From positions 9,495,001 through 9,559,000 of the forward strand of contig CM061104.1 in the NCBI GenBank assembly GCA_030770545.1: DNA of 64,000 bases. The letters are read 5' to 3'. Position 1 is the first letter of the stretch; each line of letters opens with the position of its first letter. Source of the DNA: Macropodus opercularis (lineage: Eukaryota > Chordata > Actinopteri > Anabantiformes > Osphronemidae). The notes beneath the pieces are model-generated. The model worked only from the letters and a program-made list of their open reading frames with translations, made no database searches and was not told the origin of the DNA. Below are positions 47,601-61,129 of this stretch, one piece after another. A program made the translations under genes and the position numbers.

Positions 47601-49409
47601 TCTCTGATTGTACGTCCAGTCCATTGCCTGTGTTACGGAGGCTTAACAGGGAAGCAAGTACATATATGCACATATAGTGTGGGACTTTGTGGGCACTTTT
47701 GAGTGTCTGTGTTTAAACAGGGTAGCACATGCAAACATGTGTATTTATGTGTTTATGTGCAAGAACGTCTGTGAGCAAGGGCAGCAACAGAAACAGAAAC
47801 GGGCTTTACTCACTACTCAGTATTTCTGGCATGCTGGTAAAGCTCTTGAAGCCATCACAGTGAATAATTTCCAACAGACCACGGATGCCTGCTTAGTTCC
47901 TCTAGCCAGCCCTCTCTGGTTTGATAAGATTCTGTCAGCCACCGCCTCTGACTTCAAACAGTTACATATTGCTCTGGAAATCGTTGCGGAAAGCGCGTCA
48001 GGCAGATAAATTCATTTCTGATCATACATCTAGCTCAATTTATTTATAGTAGCACCATCTCGCAAGGCAGGAAGCAAGGATGAAAGGGGCTAGGAGAGGG
48101 AGCTGGACTGAAATGAGAGAGATGGTGACTGAGCTGTTTTACTCACAAAATGCTCAGCTTCCTCCTCTGTCCAGCTGTTGTTTCCCTACAGGTCATTCCA
48201 CACTCAAATCACAGCTGAGCTCCATGCATACATCCAGAAATGGCCACGGTCACATGAAAAGGAACGCGAAATAAAAATAATTGTTCTATTCCTGTTTGAT
48301 ATTAAATCTGAAGTGTTCCAAACACCTGCAAACACTTAAGATTAAAAGCTTCTCGGTTATTTTCTTTGCCACTGCTGTTACTTTTCTGCTGACTGTGTCT
48401 TTTTTTTTTTTCTTGCAAGCCACATGAGTCAACAGGCCTTTTTTTACAGACCTACTTACTGCATGTCAGGCAGCTGTGTGTGTCTGTGTGTAGGAGTGAG
48501 ACTCCTCATCAGGTGGTTTCACCTAGTTGCGGTGTGCTCTGCTTACATCCTGTAATATTTTTAGACGCACTCTCTCAGGTTTCCAGTCTCACAAACTCTT
48601 TCAGACAACAACATACATTTTTCTCCTCACGTCTCTGAATCCATCAGTACAGTTGCATAATACTAGACATTGATCTTCTATTCGCATTCTTGGTATGGAC
48701 ACTGAAAAAGCCAAGCACTCGTGTCCAGTCAACGTGTGATAACATTTTCATGATCATTATGCCATCTCCAGGCTGATTTCAGAGGAAATCATCAAGGGGA
48801 CGGTAGTTAAGCTGGAGATTGTGAGCATCGTCAGTCTATGCTGTGTAAATGAGAAGGTAGAGATAACATATCCCTGTAAAACACAATCTAGTTTGTGGAG
48901 TTTTGTGACGCTTCAAACTTTGTAGTCATCATCTACGCACAGGGACAGGTTTATTAAACTGGGACTATGGGACTGAGTATGTGAAATGCAGATGTTCAGG
49001 AATATTTAAAGGCAGAAAAGCTTGTTATTAAGATGTAGAGTTTTCATCTAACCGTGTTTGCAGTGGAATCAAGGTTGTATGTGTAATGCTATATTACAAT
49101 AATCCCTTCTGAGACAAATGTCAACCCTTAACTCAGAGGAAACACTTTCTTACAAAAACAGAGTAAACTTAATTACAATGAATCTGTTCCTATATGTAAA
49201 TGCAATCAATGCATTTCTTTTCCTCCCTATTTTACAGCGTAACTATGGCAAACATGACAGATATAATGTGGAAATTAATGAAGGTCTCATTATGTCAAGC
49301 TACACTACTGTAGACTCAGCTTCGAGAAGTTGTGCTGCTGTGGTTGTGTGAACAAACACTGGGGACATAATATATTGCTCATACACGTTGGTTTAGCAAC
49401 ATGAAGTCA
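44600..49409. other. Non-coding gene-desert stretch
   Basis: No recognisable gene. It holds a poly(A) run (44849-44866), (CAA)n (45883-45904), a (GT)n/(GAGT)n stretch (47521-47562) and a small hairpin (47301-47325). Confidence 0.6.
47301..47325. repeat. Short perfect hairpin, 11-bp arms and 3-nt loop
   Basis: AAGTTTGCACT, loop TTG, AGTGCAAACTT. There is no following T-run or gene context. Confidence 0.85.
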
Positions 49410-49580
49410 GGTTCAACGTCAGCTAGCTGGCTAGCATGCTAACATCAGGCCGTTAGGTTCAACGTCAGCTAGCTGGCTAGCATGCTAACATCAGGCCGTT
49501 AGGTTCAACGTCAGCTAGCTGGCTAGCATGCTAACATCAGGTTCAAAGTCAGCTAGCTGGCTAGCATGCTAACATCAGGC
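49410..49580 (+). repeat. Minisatellite, 46-bp unit x about 4
   Basis: Units start at 49410, 49456, 49502 and 49540. The first three are nearly identical. The third unit is 38 bp because GCCGTTAG is missing, and the fourth has one substitution (AAAGTC for AACGTC). Each unit contains nested palindromes (AGCTAGCT, GCTAGC, GCATGC). Confidence 0.97.
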
Positions 49581-52500
49581 CATGCTAGGCACAATCATGA
49601 GAGCCACCAAGCCTTTGAAAGCTAAACGCCATCGACTTCCCCATGTTCGTCTCCACCCATGTCGATAAAAGTCTAAACAAACCAAGGCTTCCCCGCATCT
49701 TTAGAATAACAACCAAGCCAGTCAAAAAGCTACAGTACGCTAACGCCACCAAACGTCTAACAGGCAAGTCAGTCTAATCAAGCATAACCAGCCAACACAA
49801 AGCTTCTTGAGTTCCCACATCACTTCAGCTCTTACCTATGTTTGCAGTCACAGCCTTCTCATAAAGCCTGAAATCCTTATCAGCCTTGTTTGTTTGTTTG
49901 TTTGTTTACTTTCTCTGCCTCTGTGAGGCCCCTCCCCTTTTATCTGCCTCCAATTAACACACAAAGATTCCCAACACACAAATAAAGACATTAATTAAGA
50001 AAGAGCACGTCTTCAGTTAGCCTGGATTTTACATCAGCAGCCATTTGTTATCAAATAATTTAAGAGCCATGCAGACAATGTAAACACATATGTTCCAGCA
50101 TAAGTCACATCATTCTCTTTCTTCCAGTAAATAGTTTGCACTAACGTGGGAAACATCTCGAGACAAGCAACGGGTAAATATCTAGAAAAGAGAGCGGGCA
50201 GGTTTTAGTGTGACAGTGTGAAAGTGAGTGGATGAGAGAAGGCGAGTGCTGCAGGAGATGGTTATGAAGTCCACATGTGAGGGTTAGCGTCAGTTATGAT
50301 TTATGAATAGGTCAAAAAGGCAGATGCAGAAAAAGTATGTGAGTTAGAGTCATAATGCTGTAATATGTATCCTCTCTCTGCGTGTTGCTTTTTTCCAATG
50401 CATGCATCATTTTGTTATTATGACCCCGACTACCATCCATTTGTGCATCCTTTGCTCGTTTCATTTCCTGGGTCTTTCTCACACTCTGCTGTTTCTTGTT
50501 TACTGCCACCCTCCCATCGCTGTTTTTTCTTCTTCTTTCTGGCATTCAAGCTACTTTCTGACCTTTTGTTACATCCTATAACCATTAGTGCTATTTTGAG
50601 ATTTTGTGAAATGTCAGCACAATCATTCTTTGTCTAAAATGAAGCATTATGACTCATCATTTTACATGGTTTCGGAGAGAGTCTGATTACGGTTTCGCAC
50701 GCACCACTTTTACTACTTATAGAGTTTCATTTTTCACATACTTACATAAGAGAACATGTATTATAAAATCAAAAAGAGAAGGAAAGTGAAGAGAGAGAGG
50801 AGGAGAGAAGAGAAGAGAAGATTTACCCATGATGAACCTTAAATTGTTAACAAGAGCATCATTATGGCTGCTTAACAATGCAGTGTCTATAAAAGGGTCT
50901 GAGTCATTAATGGCTGAGCACTAACTCCCATGAAAAATATATAGTGCATTTGAATTACCTGCCCTGCAGCTTGTGGGTGAAACTGTGTCCATCCACAGAA
51001 ATCATGTGATTTAATAATCCTATTTTAAATCACTAAATATCTGCCGCTAACACGAACTGATCCATGACATGAGGTTAAGGATAAAGTTAGGTGAGAAACA
51101 GACTCAGTATTAAATGTATAAAAGTGTGTTGCAAGAGACCTGAAACAAGAACTCAGTTTTCCTGTTTGAAGAAAATATGAAAGGAAGGAACAGATCACGC
51201 CTTAATCACTCCCCTCTCTCCTTCTCCATTTCTCTCGCTTTCTTTTTCTGTATGCCTTCAGAGATGCTTTAGTCACTATAATCCAGTGAGCGTTGCTTTA
51301 ATCACATCTTCGTGGGTCTCCACTTTTTAATTAAGGCCCATGTTTCAGCTCATTTCACTGCGCATATTTAGCGAGCCGGTGGGACGCCAAGGCATTCATC
51401 AGACAGATAGTCTGACAGAAGAGCATCAAGCTGCTCCTGAGCAGTTTTTTTGAGTTTTAACCAAGGATTGATAGAAATGCATGCCCACACACTTTGCCCG
51501 TAGATTAAATATTACTATTATTCACTACCAATTGCATTTTCCTTGCTCTGACTGCAGAACAGGACACCTCTCTGGACAAAATAAGACGCTTTACCGCTGC
51601 CATTTTCTGAACTGCCTGTTTGTCTTTTAAAAATAAAATTCCTTCTCTGTACAACTTACAAATTGAAATCTGAAATACAATATTGTCTTTAATATTTATA
51701 TATTTAATTTTGTCAATAAGTCTTTCATCCACACAGAGCAGCAGCACTGAAAGATAAAAAAGCAGATTGACACACACTGAAGCACGTAGACGTCTCTGCT
51801 CTCATTCTCAATACATACAATGTGTTTAGATGCCATATTTTGCTCTGTTTATGAACTCACAATGTTTAGTAAAAAATAATAATCTATTCTAAATATATTC
51901 AACATGCATATGCTTGCTCGCTTTTTCACACTTCCCTTGTACTCTGTGTGTGTCTGTGTAAGTGTCTCTCTCTCTTTTACACACATACACACACACACAC
52001 ACATACACCGCCATCGCTCCATCAGCGATCATCACACAGTCTTCCATTAACTTCGCAGCAAGCGGTTTTCCATCTCCCTCAGATTGCTCTTGTTTGTCAT
52101 CCTAAGCTCTGCCTTCAATCATGTTTGCCCACGCCTTTACACTACATTGCCCATTTAATTGGATTGAGAACCCCGTTTTGAATATGTAAGAGCAGGAGCT
52201 GCATAATAATCAGAAATATTCAAATGAAGGACAGTGCTGTTAATTGACATTTCTGGATGTGTTGGAAAGGACAGAGTCATTTTTTTAATATTGATGTTGG
52301 CTTTGTAAGGGGTTTCTTATAGAGCAAAATTTGATTAAAAAACCTGAATAGTAATCAGATTTTTTTTATCACTATATCATCAAATTATAAAAAATGATGA
52401 TAGGGCTACATGAAAATCTCCTTTAATGCACAGTTTTAATAGGTCAATTCACCGTCAGCCATTTGTGAGTGAATAAAAGCTTCTGTCACATTTTGCCCTA

Positions 52501-53319
52501 CCTCTTAGCGCCACATAGACAATCAGCTGAGCCAAGAGTTAAAGTGGTTCCTTCAAATCCAAGCTGGACGACTACTACTGCTACTTAGACGTCCTATTTA
52601 GCCACTACAAGTGTCACTGCAAACCTAATACATAACAAACCTTAGTCTTCTGGCAGCTTTTTCAAATATAAGCGCATTCCTCCTGGACAATGGTCTTTAG
52701 TTGACTAATATGGCAAAGCAAACCCAGAGCATCACCAATGCACCAGCATGATTCTCTGTAGGTGAGGTCGTCTTTTCAAGGAAGAGGTATTTTTACTTTT
52801 GACATACTGCATCAGCTGGGCCTCTCTGTCTGGCTTTGGATGAGCTAGATTGATCTGTGGATACTAGATATTTACTGTAGGTCAGTTCTGTGACCCTAGA
52901 TTTGGATTTTTCTCTAACCGTGGCTGTTGCATGTGAAGATTTGGACAACAGCACGTGGCAAACACGACCTGCTACTACCTGCTTCCAGCTGGCCATTGTC
53001 ATTGAGCAGAGACCACTCTGCTAGATGAAGACAACAAAACGCAGGACTTCACCTCAGCAGACCAGAGTCGGGTGTAAAACAACTTTCTATTGATGTTTTT
53101 GTCATGGTCCGTTTTTGGACTAAACATGTCAGGCTGAATAAATCCCAACCCATACAAACAGTCTGAACAGTCGGATTCCTCTGTTGTCTATTACTGTTAC
53201 CTTCCTGCATTATTAAACCCTTGCGTACTTACACTGTCTGTGCTGAACCTCACTGACCTCACTGTCAAGACAGCACATCTTCATTTAGCGTACCTGATGT
53301 GGCAGAACTCCGTGGTGCC
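49581..53319. other. Non-coding gene-desert stretch
   Basis: No recognisable gene. It holds (GTTT)5 (49887-49907), a GA/GAGAA-rich run (about 50776-50820) and (CA)n (about 51980-52004). Confidence 0.6.
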
Positions 53320-53500
53320 ATTGTATCCACCCATTCATTCAGTCACACTCTTTGTCTTGTAGTAGTCCGTAGGTGCTGGATCTCAGCTGTCACTGGGTTA
53401 GAGGAAGGGTTCACTCTGGACAGGTTGGCAGTCTATCACAGAGATGACACGTAGAGACATATAGACACTAATTCACATTCACGCTCGGATTCCCCCATTG
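53320..53500 (-). mobile_element. L2-like LINE 3'-end (or L2-tailed SINE) fragment
   Basis: The plus strand contains, in order, the CCACCCATTCATTCA end, CTCAGCTGTCACTGGGTTAGAGG, CTCTGGACAGGTTGGCAGTCTATCACAG, GATGACACGTAGAGACA and a CATTCACGCTC block, each recognisable as the reverse complement of the 3' tail of fish L2-type repeats. The copy is diverged and non-coding. The exact family is assigned from memory. Confidence 0.7.
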
Positions 53501-54261
53501 ATCTCAAAATTCAGCCCTTCAGAGCTTACCTGTGCTGTCACATTCGTCTCTGGGTCCAGCATACTTACGCTCCCCTCGTTTGGCACCACGGGTTTAAGGT
53601 CAGGTGCATGGAGTCACAGCCCAAACATTAGCGACAACACTGAATGATGAAAGACAACTGTCACTGTAATCACTGGTGGGAAACTAGATTATTACCACCA
53701 AATGTTTCAAAGGTAATGGGCTGTAGCAGGGAAAATGGTTGCATTACACGGTGAGTAGATAGACTGCAGTCGGCTGATAATTCTATAAAGAAGAGAGTGT
53801 AACTGTTTCAACCCTCTCCAGAGTTGGGATCACAAGAAGTAGTGCCTGAGAAGAGGAAGGTGCGCTTGAATCTTTCCCATGTGTTTTGAGATCAAGCACC
53901 TTTTAATGGTGATTAGAGCTACAGGTTGTAAGAGGAGCACGTGACTAGATCTGGAGGGAGATATGTATGTCTGTATACTGCTGTTATTAAAGAACAGAAT
54001 AGTACATCAAAGAATAAACAGGCTTATTGTTCTGTCCGCAAATTTCCTTCGTTCCTGCATTCTATGAACTCTAGGAATCACCGACGGAGAAATAAGAACG
54101 AATGAAAGAAATCTGAGAAAAGGGAAAACTGCAGAGAGAAGCAGAGATGGCAAGAGCTCAGATGAAGAGAGAATACAGACAGCATAAAGCAGTGACTTAT
54201 TATAAAGTGACAGAGTTCAAAGCAAGGCCAGGTCCTCTTGTCTTCTCAATGCTTTGGTCAT

Positions 54262-54308
<47 letters not shown>

Positions 54309-54844
54309 TAGTTGGCTGACAGAGAAAAGGGTGATTCCATTTCTCTAAGCTGACATAAAGATCAGTGTTCCATGGCCCAGACAGCCCAGTGAGCGCACTC
54401 ACTGTCGACTCTGATACTTCCCGACATTGCTGCCTCAGGGACAAGAGGACCCTGTCTCTTTTGCTCACGCACACACACACACATGCAGCCTTAGAAATCA
54501 CAAAGAGCATGACAAAACAGCATTTGCAATCTACCTTTGTGTGTGCAGTTGTCTGTGAGTGTCCGCAATGTGTCTGTGTGTGTGTGTCAATGATTGGGTG
54601 CATGTGTGTGTATAACTGGCCTTCTGCCTCATTGGCAAATGCCAGCAAAGACCAATGTGTCACTACTATGTGCACATGCCAGTCATGATAAAGGAGAAGG
54701 GCAATTACCACTGTGGGGCTTTGGCTTTAGACAAGCTCATTGGCTTTTAAAAACAATGACTGGAAAAAGAGTCACTAAAGGAAACACTGGAGTTTTGATT
54801 CATACTCATCATTCGAAAAACAAAGCAAAGTCACTTTTCATGTG
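53501..54844. other. Non-coding between the two L2-like fragments
   Basis: Holds a long (CA)n at 54263-54304 and a short CA run at about 54467-54483. No gene was recognised. Confidence 0.6.
54263..54304. repeat. (CA)21 microsatellite
   Basis: A pure CA run of about 21 units. Confidence 0.96.
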
Positions 54845-55060
54845 AAATCCATTTATTACTTTACCTGTTTTAAGGGTCGCAAGGAAGCTGGAGCCAATTT
54901 CAGCTGTCACTGGTTGACAGACACAGGTCGTCAGTCTATCACACAGCTGACACATAGAGACAGACAACCATGCACACTCACACCTACAGGGACTTTAGAG
55001 TCACCAATTAACCACACTGTGTGTCTTTGGACTGCGGGAGAAGGTTGGTGCCCAGTAAAA
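54845..55060 (-). mobile_element. L2-like LINE 3'-end fragment, second and longer copy
   Basis: This copy is the same tail as 53320-53500 and in the same orientation: GGGTCGCAAGGAAGCTGGAGCC, CAGCTGTCACTGG, CAGTCTATCACACAGCTGACACATAGAGACAGACAACCATG, then TTTAGAGTCACCAATTAACC and TCTTTGGACTGCGGGAG. It extends farther than the first copy and is better preserved. It is about 1.4 kb from the first copy. Confidence 0.75.
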
Positions 55061-55807
55061 CGTATGAATGGACCAAAAAAACCATTGAATGTTTGGCAAA
55101 TTTCTGATTCTAAATGTCTATGTTGTCAACTATTCTTAAAATGAAAAAGGTCTACACAATGTGCATCTGTTGCCCCGAGAGAGAATAGAAATGTGTTATG
55201 TTGAAGCTGTGGTTGTAAATGTAAGTAAAACATCCAGATCTATATTTAGGCCCAAAAGCTCAAAAGCCTTTCATTGACTCCAATCTTTTTCCAATTTGAA
55301 TCCAGCTTTGCAGGAGCTTTGGTTTCATTTGAAAATATCAAATTTCCCAAGTGGCGAATGTGACTGGACATTTGATTTTATCTCAACACAGGCGCATGCA
55401 ATGCCAGTCAGTTTCCCACGGATGTTTTGTGTTATTTGTTCAACATTCAATCGAAGGTCACTGCTTTTCTTCATAAAAACGTTATTAAAAGCTCTCTGCC
55501 TATAAGACAGGTGAACCCATACACTGCACCAGTCACTGATGGAACCCACGTAACTCTACCGCAGTCACAAACGCAGCGTATTTACAAAGAGCAACGTGAT
55601 GGTAACCTTTGAACAGTGCTGTTTGCATAATCATCACAATGTGCATCTCCTCTAAGCTGCACTGCTGTGTGTACCTTCATGTGCGTGTTTGTATGCAAGC
55701 CCCATAAAAAGTGGATCCACATATCAACTGGGATTGGGATCACCAGTCTAATGAGCTTTGTTGTGCCCACATGGTCACTGGGTTCCCTATCAGTAAAGGC
55801 TGAACAG

Positions 55808-56008
55808 ACGGGAACACGCACACACACACACACACAGGTCCCCCTGGAGCGGTGTACATATAGGTGACATGTTGGCACTGATGAGGGCAGACAGCTCACC
55901 CCCTGCACATAGACAGGCCCAGACAGGATGGCATAGAGCCAACAGCAGCTACGAGGTCTGTAAGCGTGCGTGTGTGTGTGTGCGTGTGTGTGTGCGTGTG
56001 TGTGTGTT
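55808..56008. repeat. (CA)n and facing interrupted (GT)n, about 130 bp apart
   Basis: CA repeats at about 55808-55834 and GT/GC repeats at about 55967-56008 lie in opposite sense, a second pairable CA/GT arrangement in the window. Confidence 0.85.
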
Positions 56009-59000
56009 AGCTAACCCCGCCTCAAGTGTCCTGCTGGGAGTAAGGCTCCATGTTATAAACAAACAGGCAAGAACAAACAGGAGACGAGTGAAACAGAAAG
56101 ACGGAAAGAACAAAGTGAGAAATAGACGCTGTACGTGTCAGCTTCCTGTCTGCTGATCAATCTGTGTCGACTGTCGTCAATAACAATAAGTTCAACAAAT
56201 AAAATACACAGACTATATTGGTGATAATGAGGATGAACCTTTTTCGCTGTGACTTAATGTCAGATCAAGTCACAAGTCAAACACCTTCTCAAAGCCATAT
56301 GGTTTATGTTTGGGAAAAGGTCCCTTGTGTGTGTGACAGCCTCCCAGATCCCACACCTCTGCAGGTGTAAATGAGAGTCAGGCAGCAGGCACAGGCTCAG
56401 TCCTCACTAAGACAGAGCCAAAGAGCAAACGAGGGGGAAAAACGACAGACTGTCTCTTTAAAGCTCCTTCTCCCGTGTACACACCTCAAACAGTACGACA
56501 CACACACACACACACACCTACAGCACATGCTGGATGTGAACCACACTGAACCCCCCCGTTGTTCACGGCACCAGCTAGTTATGCTAATGTTGCTCCTGTC
56601 AAGGCGTGGAACACGATTAGCATAAAGTTGATTTCAAGGCACGTAAACACACACACAAATACAGGCATCTATTTAAAACAGAACATACATAACGTGTAAA
56701 AGCACAGTGCGCAATCATGACGTTGTGGGCCTAACCTAATCTGCATAACAGCAATCTTAAAGTAATTTACCATCAGAGTGCGAGGCCAGGAGTCGTAAGG
56801 CTGGATTACAACAAACACACGCAAGCCCCCTGGAGAACGTGTGAATTACACTCAGGGCTTATGTGCAAAAGTTAATCATAAAATCAATAAGAGCTAAACT
56901 GAATTCAGCTGAGAGAAAAACCATAATTAGAAAACAAGTCATCTCAGGAAAGAGATGCACAACATTTAGATCTTTGAGTCCAACCATGGGAGGAAGATTT
57001 AGAGAAATGTGAATTTAGCAAAGTATGAGGACGTTTGAATTTGGCTATTTAGTCCTGTATGAGACACAATTTCTGAATATGTTTATGACTAAGCAGAATA
57101 AGTATGATTGTTGTGTGATTCAACATTATACCATCTTACAATTGCATTATTTGAAGAAATGTGATGTTATGCATATTTAAAAGCGAACAGAGCATATTAA
57201 AGATATCTTTAACTTTTTGTGAACATTACAACAACAATCTAACTGGGATTTGAAATCAAAGCACAAGGCTATAAAAGAAGCAGCTTCTGTTTCAGCCCTC
57301 GAAGGCTGTTCCTACGTGGTGCATTCACTCGCAGCTGATGCACAGAAGAGAAATTTGCCCACCTGCTGTGCGGTCCCCACCTAGTATATTATTATTAATG
57401 GTGAGAACCTAAAGATGGCTCCCATTTTTCTTCAGCCTCAAAGCTCTAAAAGTAGGCTCCACGATCTTATAATTTACTGTTCCCATGACAGGAAGCAGTG
57501 TTTGTATATGTCCAACGTGCGAATGCCCTCCTCTATGGGCCCCCACTGGCACGCCTGCTGCCGGCTGGACCCCAGATGGGACCTGCTGGGGGAGGCAGGG
57601 GAGATATGTGTTCACTGTTGTGAGGATTTATTATTGCAACATTTCGCAATAAACAACTCTATTTGTGATTTCTTCATAACGGTTCACCCCTGCACCCGAT
57701 GCAGCCTGCTTCACGCGAGCCGTGTGGTCATGAATCTACTGAAGCAGATCACGAGCACACACACGGCTCATTTCTGCATCCACCACTAGAGATGGGCAGT
57801 GGGGGGGGGGCTGTCTCTCATCCTGCATTTCACATGCTCCAGGGGAGAGGAGGTATGACAGACCTGGACAAGCCGCTGATGCTGGCGTGCTCCTGAGGAG
57901 ACGACTCCTCAGACAGTTCAGGCTGTTATTACACATCTCAGCTGTAGACTCTCAGATAATGGTCAGCATGAGTGCACATTCATGTCGCGAGAGACTGGAC
58001 TACAAACTGTTTTCTCTCCTATGGTGTGCTGCCCTGTGTATCATGGTGATAGTCCTCATGTTCATGCCTCTCTCAGGCATAATTGTTCCCCTCAGCTTCC
58101 GCTGCATTAGAAGGCTGCAGCCTCTCCGTGTGTGCCTCTGGAGACACATGCTGTCTGCCCGCTGTCAGTCAGTGGACCTGAATCAAGTGACAGGAGGGAC
58201 TCACACATCTTTTCCATTGGGATTTACGTCCGTCTGCCCTGAGTGCCGGCGGCTGTGTGTTGGACTCCTGGAAGGTCAGGCTGATTCACAGGGTTAAAAC
58301 CCAACTTTTTATACCCTCCACCTTGGTTGAACGGGCTGAAACTCGCGTCTGGTTCCCAGCACATTCTCCACATTCTCCCGTGGTCTAGACAAAGCTGTGC
58401 CTTACATCAGCCAAGGCTACTTGGTGGCTGTGAGCAAACCGCGACTGCAGCCATGCTGTCAGATTTGATCTCAGAGTGGTGGGACTGTCTTTCAGAAGAT
58501 TGCAGGTTGTGCACAGTTCACCTGAGCGTTAATCGTAGCCCATCATAAGGGCTGTAGGTACATTCAACCACTGGCTGTGGTCCAGGATTTCCTCTGACTG
58601 GCAGTCACACTAATTGCTTTAGAGCTCTCCCAGGTCCAGAGTGTGCACACCTTTGTTTTCATCCTCCACTTACCACCACAGGAAATTTGGACCATCAGCA
58701 CTTTTTATTTCTTCTGCTGTGGTCATTTATGTGTTGCAAGGTTTGGTGCCACTTGCCTGTTCAGCCATCGCGTTTAATGGGAGTTACAGGGTTAAACAAG
58801 GAGCCGGTGCCTCATGATGTCCACTCTGCTCCCTCGGTACCACCTACCTCTGGTTCAGAGCACCTTGGCAATGACCCTATGTGCTCACTGGATCTGGCTC
58901 CCATCAAGTTAAGTAAGGCAGGGAAGACCACATCAGACGGGGAGGAGGACCACAACGTCTTCAAGAACTTAAAGCAAGACTAGTTTCTACTGTGCAGCAT

Positions 59001-60673
59001 TTTTGGAAGCCTACTCCTTCAGTGTCAAGGGAGCTGGGCCTAAGCTCAGCTGAGCTGTGATCCACTCTAACTTAATTGCCTCCCCAGTTCACCCAGACAT
59101 GGTGCAATGTAAACAAAAGTGTTTTGCCCCACGGCAGAAAAATGTTGTTTCATTGCCTGTTTTATTGTTTCGCAGTCTTCTAGCTCACTCTGTTCGCAGC
59201 TTCACTTAACACCAGAGGCCAAGCGTGGTCCTCTTCTGCAGTCGCTTGGTGCCATTTCTCGGTTCTTGAGAAAAATAGGTTATACTGTCCTATATGGCAG
59301 TTCCACCGGAAGCAGTAAGACGCGGACCAACATGCACAATTTCTTATCTCGTTTACATACACAAAAAAGACACGAGATAATTCACAAATATGTACACATG
59401 CAAATTATCTCTCTCTCACACACAGTCACACAATGTGGCTCTATCAGCTTCAGTTTGCTGTGGTGGGCTTCATGGGGTTTTTTCTTCTGTTTTCATCTAC
59501 AGGAAATGACAGATGGATGGAGACGAGGGGAGAGTAAGAGCGAGAGGGAGTACGAAACAAGAACAAAGGGTGTTCTTCGTCTTTTTTTTAACTAAACTAA
59601 ACCAGAGTTCTGCGCTGCCATATGCTGACCTGCAGAGGAATGTGCCATATGCTCAGAAACTGGTGGAGCAACACTTGAGGCAAACACTGAATGGGACTTA
59701 ATATTAAGTAGATTCAAAGAGCACAGCCAGAAACTGCTCTGCTACGCCAGCAGTGCCGCTGGTGAACACAGCTGTGGAGCAGTGAAATAGTTTCTGTATA
59801 GTGCCGCAGCAGGAAGAAGAGGATTAATGGGAGAGATTAAACTTTGAATATGGCCTTGTACATAACTGTCAAGGTGAATGTATGAAATATGTATGAAAAG
59901 AGCAGGGCCTTTAGATGTGCCAATAAATGAGCTATATAATTAAACTAAGTGATGCTTTCAGTGGATGCATTCCCAAACATCATATGAATGAATAATGTTT
60001 GCAGCCAGCACCTATAGAGTATATTCATGCTTCCTTCTCAAAACAACATGCTCTCTTTAGTCGGAGTTAACATTTGAATATGTACTAAATCGTACCATTT
60101 TGCTTTAAGGCTGAGGTTTGTGTCTACACATAGAACATAATGATACATGGGGAACTATTTGGCTCTAAGATGCAGATACTATGCAGTTCAGAACCGCTCT
60201 GACTTACACGTATCCACAAGACATCATGAAGACGTCTTCATTGTGAAGAACCGTGTATTTCACATGAATGGGCCAAGTGTCAGTATCAGAGATATTACTG
60301 CACAAAAGATTAATGCACTGCAGTTAGCAACACTTTACTGCTCATGTAAGCAGACGGTTGTGTCCTTCAAGGTCATACCTCATTTCTGTATCACTAATAG
60401 ATACTGAGGTGGTGCCATATTTCATTGGTTATGATGTCACAGGTCTACTTGTATCCAACCCAACCACTTGAAAATTATGTTTCTACACAACTAAACTGCA
60501 AACGACTAAATACTGTAGGTGCTGTCAGTGTTTTCCCTGCAGTGTGTGTGTGTGTGTGTGTGTGCTTCTAAGTAATCACTGCCCAAGCCTGCGGCAAAAG
60601 AAAAATATTTCAAAAAAGATGGTCACATATTCAATGATGTGTGCCTCCTTCAGACAAGGGGGTTTCAAAGAGA
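56009..60673. other. Non-coding, no gene recognised
   Basis: The segment 57400-59000 is somewhat richer in G+C and has several open frames of 90-140 codons, but none shows a known domain, splice-flanked exon pattern or conserved motif. A poly(G) run of 10-11 lies at about 57801-57810, and (GT)n lies at about 60541-60564. Confidence 0.5.
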
Positions 60674-60727
60674 TTTTTCATTTGTGTAAATGAAAAAGTG
60701 TGTGAAATACACACTTTTGTATTTCAT
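60674..60727. repeat. Two overlapping, mutually exclusive hairpins
   Basis: TTTTTCATTT-GTGT-AAATGAAAAA (60674-60697) and AAAAGTGTGT-GAAAT-ACACACTTTT (60694-60718) share AAAA at 60694-60697. Outer ATGAA and TTCAT can extend the second stem past a small bulge. Confidence 0.8.
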
Positions 60728-60873
60728 GAGGAGGAGCAAATCAACTATAACAAGTAAGGAGATGCCCCAAAGGCCTCGTCTTGATCGAGGGTGGAGGTAT
60801 ATGCACTGTGCTGGCATTTTGATCCTCTTTCTCTCCCACACACCCACTCAGGCACTCAGAGTGATCGGAGGGA

Positions 60874-60889
60874 GGGGGGGGGGGGGGGG
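60874..60889. repeat. Poly(G) run of about 16
   Basis: A homopolymeric G run next to GGAGGG. It can form a G-quadruplex and is likely length-variable. Confidence 0.9.
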
Positions 60890-61129
60890 TGTCGTCCTGC
60901 AGATGTGATAGGGGATCATTTGTGTTCATGGGGAGAAAGAGCCCCCCATGCCCCGTATGCAGGCATAACCACGCTGCCTGGGCCCTGCCTGCCTGCCACG
61001 GGTGTCAGTACATCTAAAAGGTCTCAACATAAATGGGATTAATGCAGTCTCTCTCCCATCGGCAATCATTAAGCATTCTGTTTAAAGCGCAAACACACTC
61101 AAAATAAACGCACTTCCAATCTCCCCTGC

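Noticed and set aside
49410..49580. CRISPR-like regular repeats
   Set aside because: The units are directly adjacent with no unique spacers, and the context is a vertebrate genome, so this is a minisatellite.
57415..59595. Cluster of open frames of 98-158 codons
   Set aside because: No recognisable domain, no consistent strand or splice pattern, and cysteine/histidine/serine-rich compositions typical of non-coding translation.
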